A stretch of 64,000 bases of DNA, from the NCBI GenBank assembly GCA_014529385.2, contig CM043944.1, positions 63,638,248-63,702,247 on the forward strand. The letters run 5' to 3'. The stretch's first letter is position 1. Each line of letters opens with the position of its first letter. This DNA comes from Adiantum capillus-veneris (Eukaryota > Streptophyta > Polypodiopsida > Polypodiales > Pteridaceae). This document shows, piece after piece, positions 44,088-54,210 of the stretch. The translations under genes and the position numbers were made by a program. The notes under the pieces were generated by a model. The model was not told the origin of the DNA. It searched no databases and was given only the letters and a program-made list of their open reading frames with translations.

Positions 44088-44302
44088 AGCAAGATAACTA
44101 CGCTTACATCAAAAGAAAAATTATAGTCTATGAGAGGTAGTATGATGGGATCCGGTGATATAGGTATTTCATTGAGCCTTTCACAGCCGAAGAGAAACAC
44201 TATACGTTGTTGAAAGTGTATTTTACGGCTAATCCATACGTTAATTCTAATAGATCGTACAGAGTGAAAGCGATAGAAATGATCATCATGTGGGTTATTC
44301 AT
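44084..44302 (-). CDS. small ORF a (72 aa) in the nested element 3' LTR
   Basis: Open copy of the conserved 72-aa ORF (MNNPHDDHFYRFH.., KIHFQQRIVFLFG, SPDPIILP, SFDV). It carries G-C-E-R-L in place of G-P-E-R-L. Its TGA overlaps the ATG of ORF b. Confidence 0.6.
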   Translation of the reverse strand: MNNPHDDHFYRFHSVRSIRINVWISRKIHFQQRIVFLFGCERLNEIPISPDPIILPLIDYNFSFDVSVVILL

Positions 44303-44490
44303 CTAGAATAGTATGTAAGAAATATAGATATGAGAGAAGTGAAGAGATGAGATGTTTCCCTCCCAAGCCCTATTCTTGCCCGTAGGCAATAAGGATACTG
44401 CGGGGAGAGATGTACCTGTAGCAAGAGAACCTAGAGAGGATGAATTACTAAGAATGAGAGAGATAGGTTTGGTTAAGGATATGAGATTAG

Positions 44491-44598
<108 letters not shown>

Positions 44599-45742
44599 GA
44601 TTAGAGATGAAAATGAAAACAACAAGAAATCAAAAAAACATCAATGTAGAACACATCTTACTTGAAACCCTTCGGCACCTTTATTGATGGGAGAGAGAAG
44701 AAGAGTGGATAATTCCACTTTGATTGATACACCAAGTGCAAGACCTTCTTTGATTAGAGTTGATCTTCCAAGGTTAGCTTGTTGCAAGAATGGCTAGTCT
44801 CCCTCTAGGAGAAAGTGTAGGCTTGGGCTTATGTTAATGGCTAAGTACAATTAGGCATTACTACTCACTCCCTCAAGAATTCCTCTCATCAATGGCTTGA
44901 ATGCTTGAGTTCCTTCCAAGGAAGAAGAGGTCCCCTTTTATAGGTGAAGGGAACCCCCAAGGGTTTACACAAGAAGAGAGGAGCCAGTGTGAACATGAAT
45001 TGGAAAAGTTGGAAATGAGCTGTCCTTGCATGATGTGGGCAGACTGGGGTCCAGTATTTTCATCATATCTCCTCAACCGTGGCTCCAAATAAAAAAGTAA
45101 AAATATGGGCAAAAACGTCAGCTCATTAGCTATGATTTTTATGTTAAAATCGTTTTCCAATTCGGATTGGAACCTTGTGTAAAAAATTCATCAAAATAGG
45201 GTCCATTTATGGCAGCAAAAGTCTTCATGTGGTCTCCTTAGCCTAGACTTTCATTTAATTCACAAGGACACCTCATGTCATATGAAAGCATGAGATTGCT
45301 CCTTGACAAAGTTTTGTAATCGTGCTTGCAATAATGCATTAAAATAAGTGTATCTTTGAAATCATGCCACCTAGTGTCCCACTAGGATTTGATTCTCTCC
45401 TAGTAGCTATTTAAAAAGAAATATAAGAAAAGTATAAAAAATACGTAGAATATATATATATTGGAGTTTACCCTAGATATAGGATCTAGCTAGGGTGTGA
45501 GATGATAATGAAATAGTAGAAATAAAGAATCAATGCTTTTTGCCCCAAGTTAAAGAGGCGGAGCTATTGAGCTTTTTCCATAGTATTTTCTTATGGTAAA
45601 GTAAGGATAGGTTATCCTTGAGAAAAATAATAGGATGAGATAGAAGGCTTATTATTATACTTGAATATGCATATGTACATTATAGGAAAGATAATTATGT
45701 ATCTAAAAAGTTACAAGATAACTCTTGTAGGATGCGTTCCCA

Positions 45743-46405
45743 CTATGTACGTGTCACAACACGACATCCACCCCCTCTAAACCTGCACATCCTCCGACAT
45801 GTGCCAACCTCATGGTAACTTGTGAAAGCAACTGTATCCCCTGTCATCCCATGACCTCCTCCAGGATCATATGGGTAACTCAAAAACTTGTATTGTACTA
45901 AGCATTGAGATTCTCCACATATTTTAATTGCTCTCGGATCAGAAGGAATTGTTATATACATCTGTCTCCAAAACATCTGTAACAAATCTCCATTATGCGC
46001 AAAATCTTCACGACGTAGAGACATAAGTTCCTCATCCTCCTCTTTAAAAAACACTTCCAGGCTTCCTGTAATATACTTGAAAGATTTTTGAAAATGCACT
46101 TCAACCTTCTGACCAATCTGTAAATCCATATGTACCTCTTTCGCATAGAAGTCTGAATTTGCATCTTCATTCTCAAAAGAATCCTCTAGATAGCCTTTCT
46201 CAACATCGAGAGAAACCTCAGAAATGTGCATGGTAAACCTCTCATTAATTCTCTCACCTTTTACCAAATACCTCTCCAGCTTTATAGCATAAAACTTTGC
46301 ATACCTCTCAAATATGGTGTCTAATTCCCTTTCCAAATCATCCTGGTAGGTATGCTCCCTGTCACTTGTAACCGACTGCTCAAAAACCTCCTTGGAGTTA
46401 GTCTC
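45743..46405 (-). pseudogene. C-terminal part of the nested-element protein, after an in-frame TGA
   Basis: It continues the frame of the 567-aa ORF directly after TGA 46406-46408 for 220 codons. It contains YAKFYAIKLERYLVKGERI, then VEKGYLEDSFENEDANSDF, and a stretch FKYITGSLEVFFKEEDEEL. The frame passes the polypurine tract and the last seven codons plus stop lie inside the 3' LTR. Whether TGA is a mutation or read through is open. No known domain. Confidence 0.6.
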
Positions 46406-48109
46406 TCACACAATATCTTCACCCCTTCTTCCTTTTTGACTCATCGCTAAATTATCTTCAACTGAATCATGTCTCCACTCATCTAGGGAGAACCCTTCTT
46501 CATTACATGACTCTGGTGTCAGCATAGAGCTAGCATCCTCTTCTTGCTTCAAAGAATCACCATGTATACCCTTCCTATCCATAGCAGATAGATGCTCACA
46601 AACCTTCTTGCAATTTATACCCTGTGACACAAGACCTAAATCCCTTTTATGCCTCAGATATTGTTTGCATACCTGTAGGCAACCGAATTTCTTAGAACCC
46701 TGTATAGTAGGCACTTTATGGCAAGCATCTTTATTTGCATCTTCACACAGATAAGAAATATCACCCCAATCACAGACCATATCCGAAGAGGTTTCTTGCT
46801 CTTCTACTCTATCCTCTAATGTCACTTCAACCTGTATAGCATAACCAAACACTTTTCTATCTTTGATTTGTGAATCTTGAAGATTCATAGCTTCATCTGC
46901 AGAACCCCAATCCTCATGCAGAGAATCTGCATCTGTCATTCCTTCCTCTACCATGGAATTGTGAAAGCTTGCTGCATCTAGCTCTAAATAAGGCACAATT
47001 TCATGAGTCATCTGCATCACATCTGCTACTCCATATATACAAGACATACATATTACTCTGTCAATGCACTTCTCTTCTTCCACCTCGTCTAGCTGAGGTA
47101 CTTCACAATCCACAATGCTACTAGCAGAGCTATACTCACAAAGGAAGAGATTTTTAGTCACCCCCTCTAAATTAGCACTTTTGCAGCTAGGCATATCCAT
47201 TTGGGTAGTACCACATGCATCAAACTCGCATAGGAAAGCATTGATAATGGCTTCTTCATCCTGGTATATGTCTTTAGTATAGGCATCCGGCTCTTCTAAA
47301 CTTGGTAAAAGTTCCTGGATCAACTCAAAAGTAGATTGTAGCACATCACTAATATAGCCGTCTTCCACCTGTTTTCCCTTCACATCCTCTGTCAAAACCA
47401 TAGCATCCTCATCCTTGTATATACACTCATGTGCATCTTCAAACGAATCAAAAGGAGCGTCCAAATCATCTATCATAGCCGACGAGTTTGCATCATCCTC
47501 TAAGTCGCTTTGAGCCGTTTCAGGTGCTTGGATAGCATCATGAAAGTCATTATCTTGAGATAAAAAGGTTACAAGACCCAAACGTGCATAAATAGCTTGC
47601 ACTATGTCTGCTTCATCTGCATACAATAAATTTGCATCTTGCAAAAGATATGCATCTATTACTGCTTCTAAATTGGCCTGTATGGATGTGTTGACACTTG
47701 CGTGGCTTACAGGAGACACCAACTCTAGCTGGTCACATCCACTTCCACTCTGCTCCATCTCTTGGTCTTGATGTTCCAAGCATACCTGTGTTATAGCTAT
47801 AGAAAACTCACCCCAGTTGCTTGCATATACACTTGCATAGTCTTGAACTTGGTGCTTGAAATCATCACTCACAAGTTCAACAAATGCTGAAATCATCCGA
47901 GCTTCTGGAATTGCTTGAAGCCTCATCTCTGTCACATAGCACTCAAGATATCCTTCTGGATCATAGCCTTCAAATATATTAAGAAAATTATATACGGATT
48001 GCATAGCGCTTTCAATCGCTTTTTGAATCCGGTCTTCTTCTTCAAGCCATTTGCATCTGTCTTCAAGCTCTTTCATTTCAGCATATAGCTGCTCCACTTT
48101 GCTAACCAT
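46406..48109 (-). CDS. 567-aa acidic gag-like protein of the nested element
   Basis: The ATG at 48109 lies 25 bases after the primer-binding site. Residues 1-35 are charged and helical (MVSKVEQLYAEMKELEDRC), likely a coiled coil. Residues about 43-115 resemble a retrotransposon capsid segment (FEGYDPEGYLECYV, MRLQAIPEARMISAFVELV, SNWGEFSIAI). The remaining 430 residues are strongly acidic with recurring [QE]DA, DEA and FLCE[FY] motifs and many Cys, but no CCHC knuckle, protease or polymerase. A protein that may help package the RNA while enzymes come from another element (inference). Ends at TGA 46406. Confidence 0.65.
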   Translation of the reverse strand: MVSKVEQLYAEMKELEDRCKWLEEEDRIQKAIESAMQSVYNFLNIFEGYDPEGYLECYVTEMRLQAIPEARMISAFVELVSDDFKHQVQDYASVYASNWGEFSIAITQVCLEHQDQEMEQSGSGCDQLELVSPVSHASVNTSIQANLEAVIDAYLLQDANLLYADEADIVQAIYARLGLVTFLSQDNDFHDAIQAPETAQSDLEDDANSSAMIDDLDAPFDSFEDAHECIYKDEDAMVLTEDVKGKQVEDGYISDVLQSTFELIQELLPSLEEPDAYTKDIYQDEEAIINAFLCEFDACGTTQMDMPSCKSANLEGVTKNLFLCEYSSASSIVDCEVPQLDEVEEEKCIDRVICMSCIYGVADVMQMTHEIVPYLELDAASFHNSMVEEGMTDADSLHEDWGSADEAMNLQDSQIKDRKVFGYAIQVEVTLEDRVEEQETSSDMVCDWGDISYLCEDANKDACHKVPTIQGSKKFGCLQVCKQYLRHKRDLGLVSQGINCKKVCEHLSAMDRKGIHGDSLKQEEDASSMLTPESCNEEGFSLDEWRHDSVEDNLAMSQKGRRGEDIV

Positions 48110-48133
48110 CTTTATGTACTCTCACCCCGGCTT

Positions 48134-48152
48134 GTTCACGTCGGGTTCACCA
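48134..48152 (-). other. primer-binding site of the nested element
   Basis: TGGTGAACCCGACGTGAAC on the minus strand, six bases inside the LTR end. Confidence 0.65.
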
Positions 48153-48479
48153 AAAATATGTCGAGAAATTTGCGGTCTTGCCAGGAAAGCACCGGGCTTA
48201 TGGCTGTGAGAGTTTGTGAGAGAACTCAAAAAAAACTATATGAAGAAGTTAAACCATAGATGCCATGAAGACTAGGGTTTGGAAAGAAGTGCAATCAAAG
48301 AAGACTCGCAAAGAAAGAACGCAAAAGAGAATGTCAAAACAATACGAAGATGAAAACATCAAGGCTATGGTCATATCGTATCATGGGTAATATGAAAGGG
48401 TTAATGGATGAGTTAATGGCATTCAATCTTTCTTTGTGTGTGCATTCACACACACAAAGAAAGAACGCAAAAGAGAATG

Positions 48480-48692
48480 TCAAAACAATACGAAGATGAA
48501 AACATCAAGGCTATGGTCATATCGTATCATGGGTAATATGAAAGGGTTAATGGATGAGTTAATGGCATTCAATCTTGGCTGACCAAATAGGCTACGAATT
48601 GTTCTTTAGAATTGTAGTTTTGTGCTTACCATAATATATATATTTTGTTTAGTGATTGGGATTAATTGTGTGTACAAATCCTCTTGGTTCAT
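48480..48692 (-). pseudogene. small ORF b in the nested element 5' LTR, one stop
   Basis: 70-codon frame overlapping ORF a as ATGA, with the same CAA to TAA stop as the 3' LTR copy. It lies partly in the duplicated block. Confidence 0.6.
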
Positions 48693-48907
48693 AGCAAGAT
48701 AACTACGCTTACATCAAAAGAAAAATTATAGTCTATGAGAGGTAGTATGATGGGATCCGGTGATATAAGTATTTCATTGAGCCTTTCAGGGCCGAAGAGA
48801 AACACTATACGTTGTTGAAAGTGTATTTTACGGCTAATCCATACGTTAATTCTAATAGATCGTACAGAGTGAAAGCGATAGAAATGATCATCATGTGGGT
48901 TATTCAT
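48689..48907 (-). CDS. small ORF a (72 aa) in the nested element 5' LTR
   Basis: Open, differing from the 3' LTR copy mainly at G-P-E-R-L-N-E-I-L. Being in the 5' LTR downstream of the TATA box, this copy would be in the leader of the element RNA. Confidence 0.62.
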   Translation of the reverse strand: MNNPHDDHFYRFHSVRSIRINVWISRKIHFQQRIVFLFGPERLNEILISPDPIILPLIDYNFSFDVSVVILL

Positions 48908-49095
48908 CTAGAATAGTATGTAAGAAATGTAGCTATGAGAGAAGTGAAGAGATGAGATGTTTCCCTCCCAAGCCCTATTCTTGCCCGTAGGCAATAAGGA
49001 TACTGCGGGGAGAGATGTACCTGTAGCAAGAGAACCTAGAGAGGATGAATTACTAAGAATGAGAGAGATAGGTTTGGTTAAGGATATGAGATTAG

Positions 49096-49177
<82 letters not shown>

Positions 49178-50344
49178 GATTAGAGATGAAAATGAAAACA
49201 ACAAGAAATCAAAAAAACATCAATGTAGAACACATCTTACTTGAAACCCTTCGGCACCTTTATTGATGGGAGAGAGAAGAAGAGTGGATAATTCCACTTT
49301 GATTGATACACCAAATGCAAGACCTTCTTTGATTAGAGTTGATCTTCCAAGGTTAGCTTGTTGCAAGAATGGCTAGTCTCCCTCTAGGAGAAAGTGTAGG
49401 CTTGGGCTTATGTTAATGGCTAAGTACAATTAGGCATTACTACTCACTCCCTCAAGAATTCCTCTCATCAATGGCTTGAATGCTTGAGTTCCTTCCAAGG
49501 AAGAAGAGGTCCCCTTTTATAGGTGAAGGGAACCCCCAAGGGTTTACACAAGAAGAGAGGAGCCAGTGTGAACATGAATTGGAAAAGTTGGAAATGAGCT
49601 GTCCTTGCATGATGTGGGCAGACTGGGGTCCAGTATTTTCATCATATCTCCTCAACCGTGGCTCCAAATAAAAAAGTAAAAACATGGGCAAAAACGTCAG
49701 CTCATTAGCTACGATTTTGACTTTAAAATCGTTTTTCAATTAGGATTGGAACCTTGCGTAAAAAATTCATCAAAATAGGGTCCATTTATGGCAGCAAAAG
49801 TCTTCATGTGGTCTCCTTAGCCTAGACTTTCATTTAATTCACAAGGACACCTTATGCCATATGAAAGCATGACATTTCTCCTTGACAAAGTTTTGTAATC
49901 ATGCTTGCAATAATGCATTAAAATAAGTGTATCTTTGAAATCATGCCACCTAGTGTCCCACTAGGATTTGATTCTCTCCTAGTAGCTATTTAAAAAGAAA
50001 TATAAGAAAAGTATAAAAATACGTAGAATATATATATATTGGAGTTTACCCTACATATAGGATCTAGCTAGGGTGTGAGATGATAATGAAATAGTAGAAA
50101 TAAAAAATCAATGCTTTTTGCCCCAAGTTAAAGAGGCGGAGCTATTGAGCTTTTTCCATAGTATTTTCTAATGGTAAAGTAAGGATAGGTTATCTTTGAG
50201 AAAAATAATAAGATGAGATAGAAGGCTTATTATTATACTTAAATATGCATATGTACATTATAGGAAAGATAATTATGTATCTAAAAAGTTACAAGATAAC
50301 TCTTGTAGGATGCGTTCCCACTATGTACATGTCACAACACGACA

Positions 50345-51428
50345 ATGTTTTACCCCTATGGCATCTACTCCTTTAACCTTGGTCTTATCCTCCTCCACTT
50401 TCTCCTTTCCTTTACCTTCAAGACTGATGACGCTTACTGTTTGATTGCCAACTGGTCGTGGGGGTAAGGGTGGAATGAGAGGTTGTGGTGGTGGTGGTGG
50501 TTGTGGTTGAATGGGTGGTTGTAGGATTTGCACGGGTGGTGCTTGTTGTGGTGCCCTCGGTGGTGGTGGTCTTGCTCTCGGTGGTGAAACCTGGTTTTGC
50601 TTGGCTCCTCTGTTGAAATTCTGCCTCCTTGGGTGTGGACAGTAATACATGCCATGACCATCCTCCCCACAATTGTAGCAGTGGTATTCTTGGTTTTTCC
50701 TTCGTTGTCCACTTCCTTGCTCTTGGTTGCAATTGGGTACATGCCTTTGTTGTATCAAATGGACTGAGAGATTCTCAAGTTGATTGGTGATTCGATTGAG
50801 CAGGTCTTGCTGATCTTCAATTGGTTCTTGTGGTTGAATCCTCTGGGCGGCTGTTGTAGGTGGTGCTAGAGGTGGTCGGGTCCTAACGGCTTCCTCTTCA
50901 TCGATATTCCTGGCTTGTAGGCGCAACTTCTTGTCTTTAAGGCGGGCCACTTCAACTCCTAGCTCATACGTAGCAGGAAACCTTCCCTTCACCTTCCCTT
51001 TAAGAGTTGGGCCATAACCGAGCCACAAACCGATCCTTCTTTAGGAAATCAGGTGCCCCCTCATCCTCTCTTAGCGATGCAACCCATCGCCCCCATAAAT
51101 CTACAAACTTTGACTCATATGACGCGTATTCCAGCATACTGCCCCGCTTCAACTCTGTCAAAAATTGCCATAGCTTCTCTAATGTTGTGCCCTCTCCAAA
51201 ACGCTTGACAAAGGCTGCTCTTAATAAGTCCCACCGTTCCTTGGTTGCTTGTGCCAAGGCATTGTACCATGATCTTGCCTCCACCTTCATTAGAAGTGGG
51301 AAGATGCGCAAGTGCGAAGCATCATCATCTCTCGTAGAGATGACACATGCTATTTCCAAGTTGTCTAGAAAGTCTGCAGTATCCTCACCCACCTTAGCAG
51401 TAAAGGTTGGAAATGCTACACTTGCCAT
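50345..51428 (-). pseudogene. gag: gypsy B gag, N-terminal part
   Basis: MASVAFPTFTAKVGEDTADF opens the capsid domain (RSWYNALAQATKERWDLL, FVKRFGEGTTLEKLW, FLKKDRFVARLW). One extra base near 51005 shifts the frame relative to C and D. A CCHC knuckle (CYNCGEDGHGMYYC) and a long proline/glutamine-rich linker follow, and the frame is cut at 50345 by the nested element. Confidence 0.9.
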
Positions 51429-51523
51429 TGTGAGAGTGAGAAAATTAACTCGACTTAGATTTTTTTTTATTTTTTATTTTTTTAGAGATTCAATACATGG
51501 GTGCTCGGTGGATGGAAAACATA

Positions 51524-51748
51524 CTATACAAGGATGAAAATAACTACATCAAAAGACACTTCATGATTAATCATAGGGAGGATAAAGGGTAGAGAAGAGG
51601 TGTTTATCTCTTGCAGTCGTTCTCTACCAAACATGGTTGTAATGATCTGCTGATAAAACATCTTGCAGTCCAAGATTACTTTGATTGATTGAATTCGTTG
51701 TGGTGCATAAGTTTGGTTCCTTGCAAAAGACTGATGCGCTGGGTCCAT
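51524..51748 (-). CDS. small ORF (74 aa) of gypsy B, ORF a/b family
   Basis: ATG at 51748 (MDPAHQSF) with KMFYQQIITTMFG, RERLQEINTSSLPFILP and SFDVVIFILV at the end. It combines features of ORF a (ERL-x-EI, SFDV) and ORF b (PFILP). The ATG overlaps the TGA of the 154-aa ORF as TGATG. Gag starts about 95 bases downstream after an A/T-rich stretch. Confidence 0.65.
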   Translation of the reverse strand: MDPAHQSFARNQTYAPQRIQSIKVILDCKMFYQQIITTMFGRERLQEINTSSLPFILPMINHEVSFDVVIFILV

Positions 51749-52212
51749 CACATGATAATTCGGAAAGGCTCTCTCCTTTGTGGTGGAAGGTTATAGTCGG
51801 AGGTGTAGAGCTCTTGGTAGTCGAGGTCAAATTTATAATACCACAGGACAAGGTTCTCTTCGTCTTCTAGCTCTAGGACGGCCCCTCTAGCAAGCTCTTG
51901 GAAAAGATTGAAGTCATTCACTTTGAGCAACTTCACTTTCCTGCAAGATAGAGTTCCATTTAGTGTATACACAGGTGTGATGAGGTAGGTGGTGAGTCTT
52001 ACCACTTGTATTAATCCAAGTTGGATGGATACATAGCAAGCTGTAAAGTCGTCATCATAGCCTTGATTAACAAGCAACACCCCTTGAAGGTGGAGGGTCT
52101 TGTCTTTCCGCCAAGCAAAACCTGTGTCAAAGACCTTGTCGATGACAAGCTCCGCCACTTCACTCGGTAGACGACGTAGAATCCATGCTGCTGTTTCTAG
52201 TTCCTGGCTCAT
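51748..52212 (-). CDS. leader ORF (154 aa) of gypsy B
   Basis: MSQELETAAWILRRLPSEVA to PPQRREPFRIIM. Contains KTLHLQGVLLVNQGYDDDF and FQELARGAVLELEDEENLV. Conserved at equivalent positions in C (57412-57876) and D (63334-63798) and, more distantly, in the gypsy-1 leader ORF. Open in all three copies although their gag-pol genes are broken. Function unknown. Confidence 0.62.
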   Translation of the reverse strand: MSQELETAAWILRRLPSEVAELVIDKVFDTGFAWRKDKTLHLQGVLLVNQGYDDDFTACYVSIQLGLIQVVRLTTYLITPVYTLNGTLSCRKVKLLKVNDFNLFQELARGAVLELEDEENLVLWYYKFDLDYQELYTSDYNLPPQRREPFRIIM

Positions 52213-52497
52213 GAGATGAGAGTGAGGTATAGAAAGACTTTGGAGGATTTACCCTTTTGTTTTGGACACGTGGTGATTGTCGGCGCTGGAAAACCCTTGA
52301 ATCTTTTGGTGCACAGGGAGAGAGACGGACCACGCGTTCGTATTAGCTTCCTCAAGTTGTGAAGGCTTGTTGTGGATGTAGGTGGAATAGGTGGCAAAGA
52401 TGGGGACGTAGATGTAGAGAAGCCTATTGCTACTTAAAAGACTATCGTTGTGAGAACGCCTGTGCGGATGTCGAGGGAAAAAATGATGGCCTTTTCT

Positions 52498-52755
52498 TCA
52501 CGTTGGGTTGCACTCATGTCGAAGGTGCAGTTTTTGGCTACAATGTGAGCATGATGCAGCTTGTGCCTTGCTTTTACGCTTGCGGGGATGATGAGAAATG
52601 TAAACAATCTGAGTAGGTAAAGAGGGTCCTACCACTTCTTCTATGCTAACAATACAACACCCTCGCAAGAGTGTCTTGATGACTTGTGTCAAACTTACTT
52701 GAAGCTCCTCCTCTTCAGTGGTCCAATTAGAGAATTCAAGAAGCCACTCGTCCAT
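52498..52755 (-). CDS. first leader ORF (85 aa) of gypsy B
   Basis: Begins MDEWLLEFSNWTTEEEELQ some 55 bases after the primer-binding site and ends with CSHCSQKLHLRHECNP, a Cys/His-rich end. The counterpart in C is 58161-58418. A further ORF (MSATQ start) overlaps its end and is open in C but stops early here. Function unknown. Confidence 0.5.
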   Translation of the reverse strand: MDEWLLEFSNWTTEEEELQVSLTQVIKTLLRGCCIVSIEEVVGPSLPTQIVYISHHPRKRKSKAQAASCSHCSQKLHLRHECNPT

Positions 52756-52803
52756 GAAGAGAAGTAAACATGTCAGCCTTGTAAACTGAAGGTTTCAAGA
52801 GCC

Positions 52804-52822
52804 CTCCTCAGTGAGGGCACCA
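52804..52822 (-). other. gypsy B primer-binding site
   Basis: TGGTGCCCTCACTGAGGAG, two bases after the LTR end CTCA. Confidence 0.65.
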
Positions 52823-52824
52823 AA

Positions 52825-53195
52825 TGAGAGGCGGAAGTGAAAAATAGACCCGGTGGCCTCTACACCAAGACTATGCACAATGGCCTCATCATGGGGGATA
52901 CACAATAGGGACACCACCTAGCAAGATATGCGGCTAGGACACATACATATACACAATGAAGCATGCCATGGAAAACAATTTCCAGATCCACGCCCAAATG
53001 TGGAATGGGGTGGTCGGAGAATAAGGTGAGAGGAGTGGTGAATGAGTGAGAATGGGCTTGCTACTCGTGCATGTTAGTAAGGAAGATAATGAGGTAGGGG
53101 AAACTTGCGAGTATGCTCACTTATCATACGAGAGGTGGCGAATCCGCACACCTCAAGATGGAAGTAGCAAGATGATAGGAATATGAGAGGGAGAG

Positions 53196-53238
<43 letters not shown>

Positions 53239-53643
53239 ATGGTGGCGAATCCGCACACCTTTACATAAGCAAAAAAAAAAAGGCAAGGAACAAGAATATA
53301 CCATACTCACAATGAGATGTATCCAAAGCGACACAAAGTATGGCACCAAGATGGAGTGTGTTGATTGCTTGCAAAAGATGAATACAAAAGGTAGCGTATG
53401 ACAGGAAAATGAGAAGGAGACAAGATCATAGGAGGCATAATGGAGAGATGGGAGTTGATGGCGAGGAATATCATGAGTGTGTCCACCCTTCTTCTTCTTG
53501 AAATTGTGCCTTCAACCCTTAATTACAAGTGGTGTGGAGGTGTGGTGCTCATCTTTTGTGCATGGTGATGGTGATGATGATGGTGTTGTGATTATGTGAT
53601 TAGGGTTCATGCTACAAGCATGTAGCACAAGAGTGTGTATGGA

Positions 53644-53691
<48 letters not shown>

Positions 53692-54210
53692 TGAGCTCTC
53701 ATGGCCTCCTTATATAGGGAAGGAGGGGAGGATTTAGCAATATTTCTATTTGAGGTGAGTGTCCCACTTTGGTGACTAGGAAAATGGGGTGCATGTGACT
53801 GTGGCTCCCATCTTGTCTCCTCATTATTTAAAATACCAGAGTCAATAGAAAGAGAAGATTAGAGAATGTGGGTAGGATGTAGAGGATAGGAGATATTTAC
53901 AATAGTCTAGCTTTGGCTAGACATAAGCTTATTAGGGAGAGAAGAGAGAGCTAAGAAATTTGCAAGAGAGATTGTCAAAGGTGGATAGTTGTTGATGAGG
54001 ATGGATCCTCCAAAAATGGTGATAGAATCACTCTAGACTTGCGAAGACCTCATTAAAAGAGCCTTGTCTCTTGTAATCATGCTTGAAGACTTGTAGAACC
54101 ATAGCAGTTCTAGAGGGAAGAAAATTGGGGATGGCCTGTGTCACCATTACACGAGAAAACTGGGGTCCACTACAAAAATCATATCTCCGTGTTCATAACT
54201 CCAAAAATTC
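52825..54210 (-). repeat. gypsy B 5' LTR, lacking its first 0.6 kb
   Basis: Aligns with 37534-38898 of the full LTR, with TATA box, GT tracts and hairpins retained. Similarity ends at CCAAAAATTC (54210), beyond which RT sequence of element C begins. Confidence 0.88.

Larger units (their letters stand above)
48159..50344 (-). repeat. 5' LTR of the nested element, 2186 bp
   Basis: Same family and orientation as 43674-45766. TATA box at 49511-49523. It is longer because a 121-bp block (48310-48430) is repeated at 48456-48576 around a short inverted repeat. AT microsatellite at 49099-49173. Confidence 0.88.

Noticed and set aside
50418-50742. Two overlapping ORFs rich in His/Thr and Ser/Thr on the minus strand (also near 56098-56406 and 62004-62328)
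   Set aside because: They are the other two frames of the proline/glutamine-rich gag linker; repetitive codons keep all frames open.
52359-52616. Plus-strand Cys-rich ORF of 85 codons (also 58022-58279)
   Set aside because: It lies antisense to the conserved leader ORFs; conservation is explained by the element copies and by the minus-strand frames.
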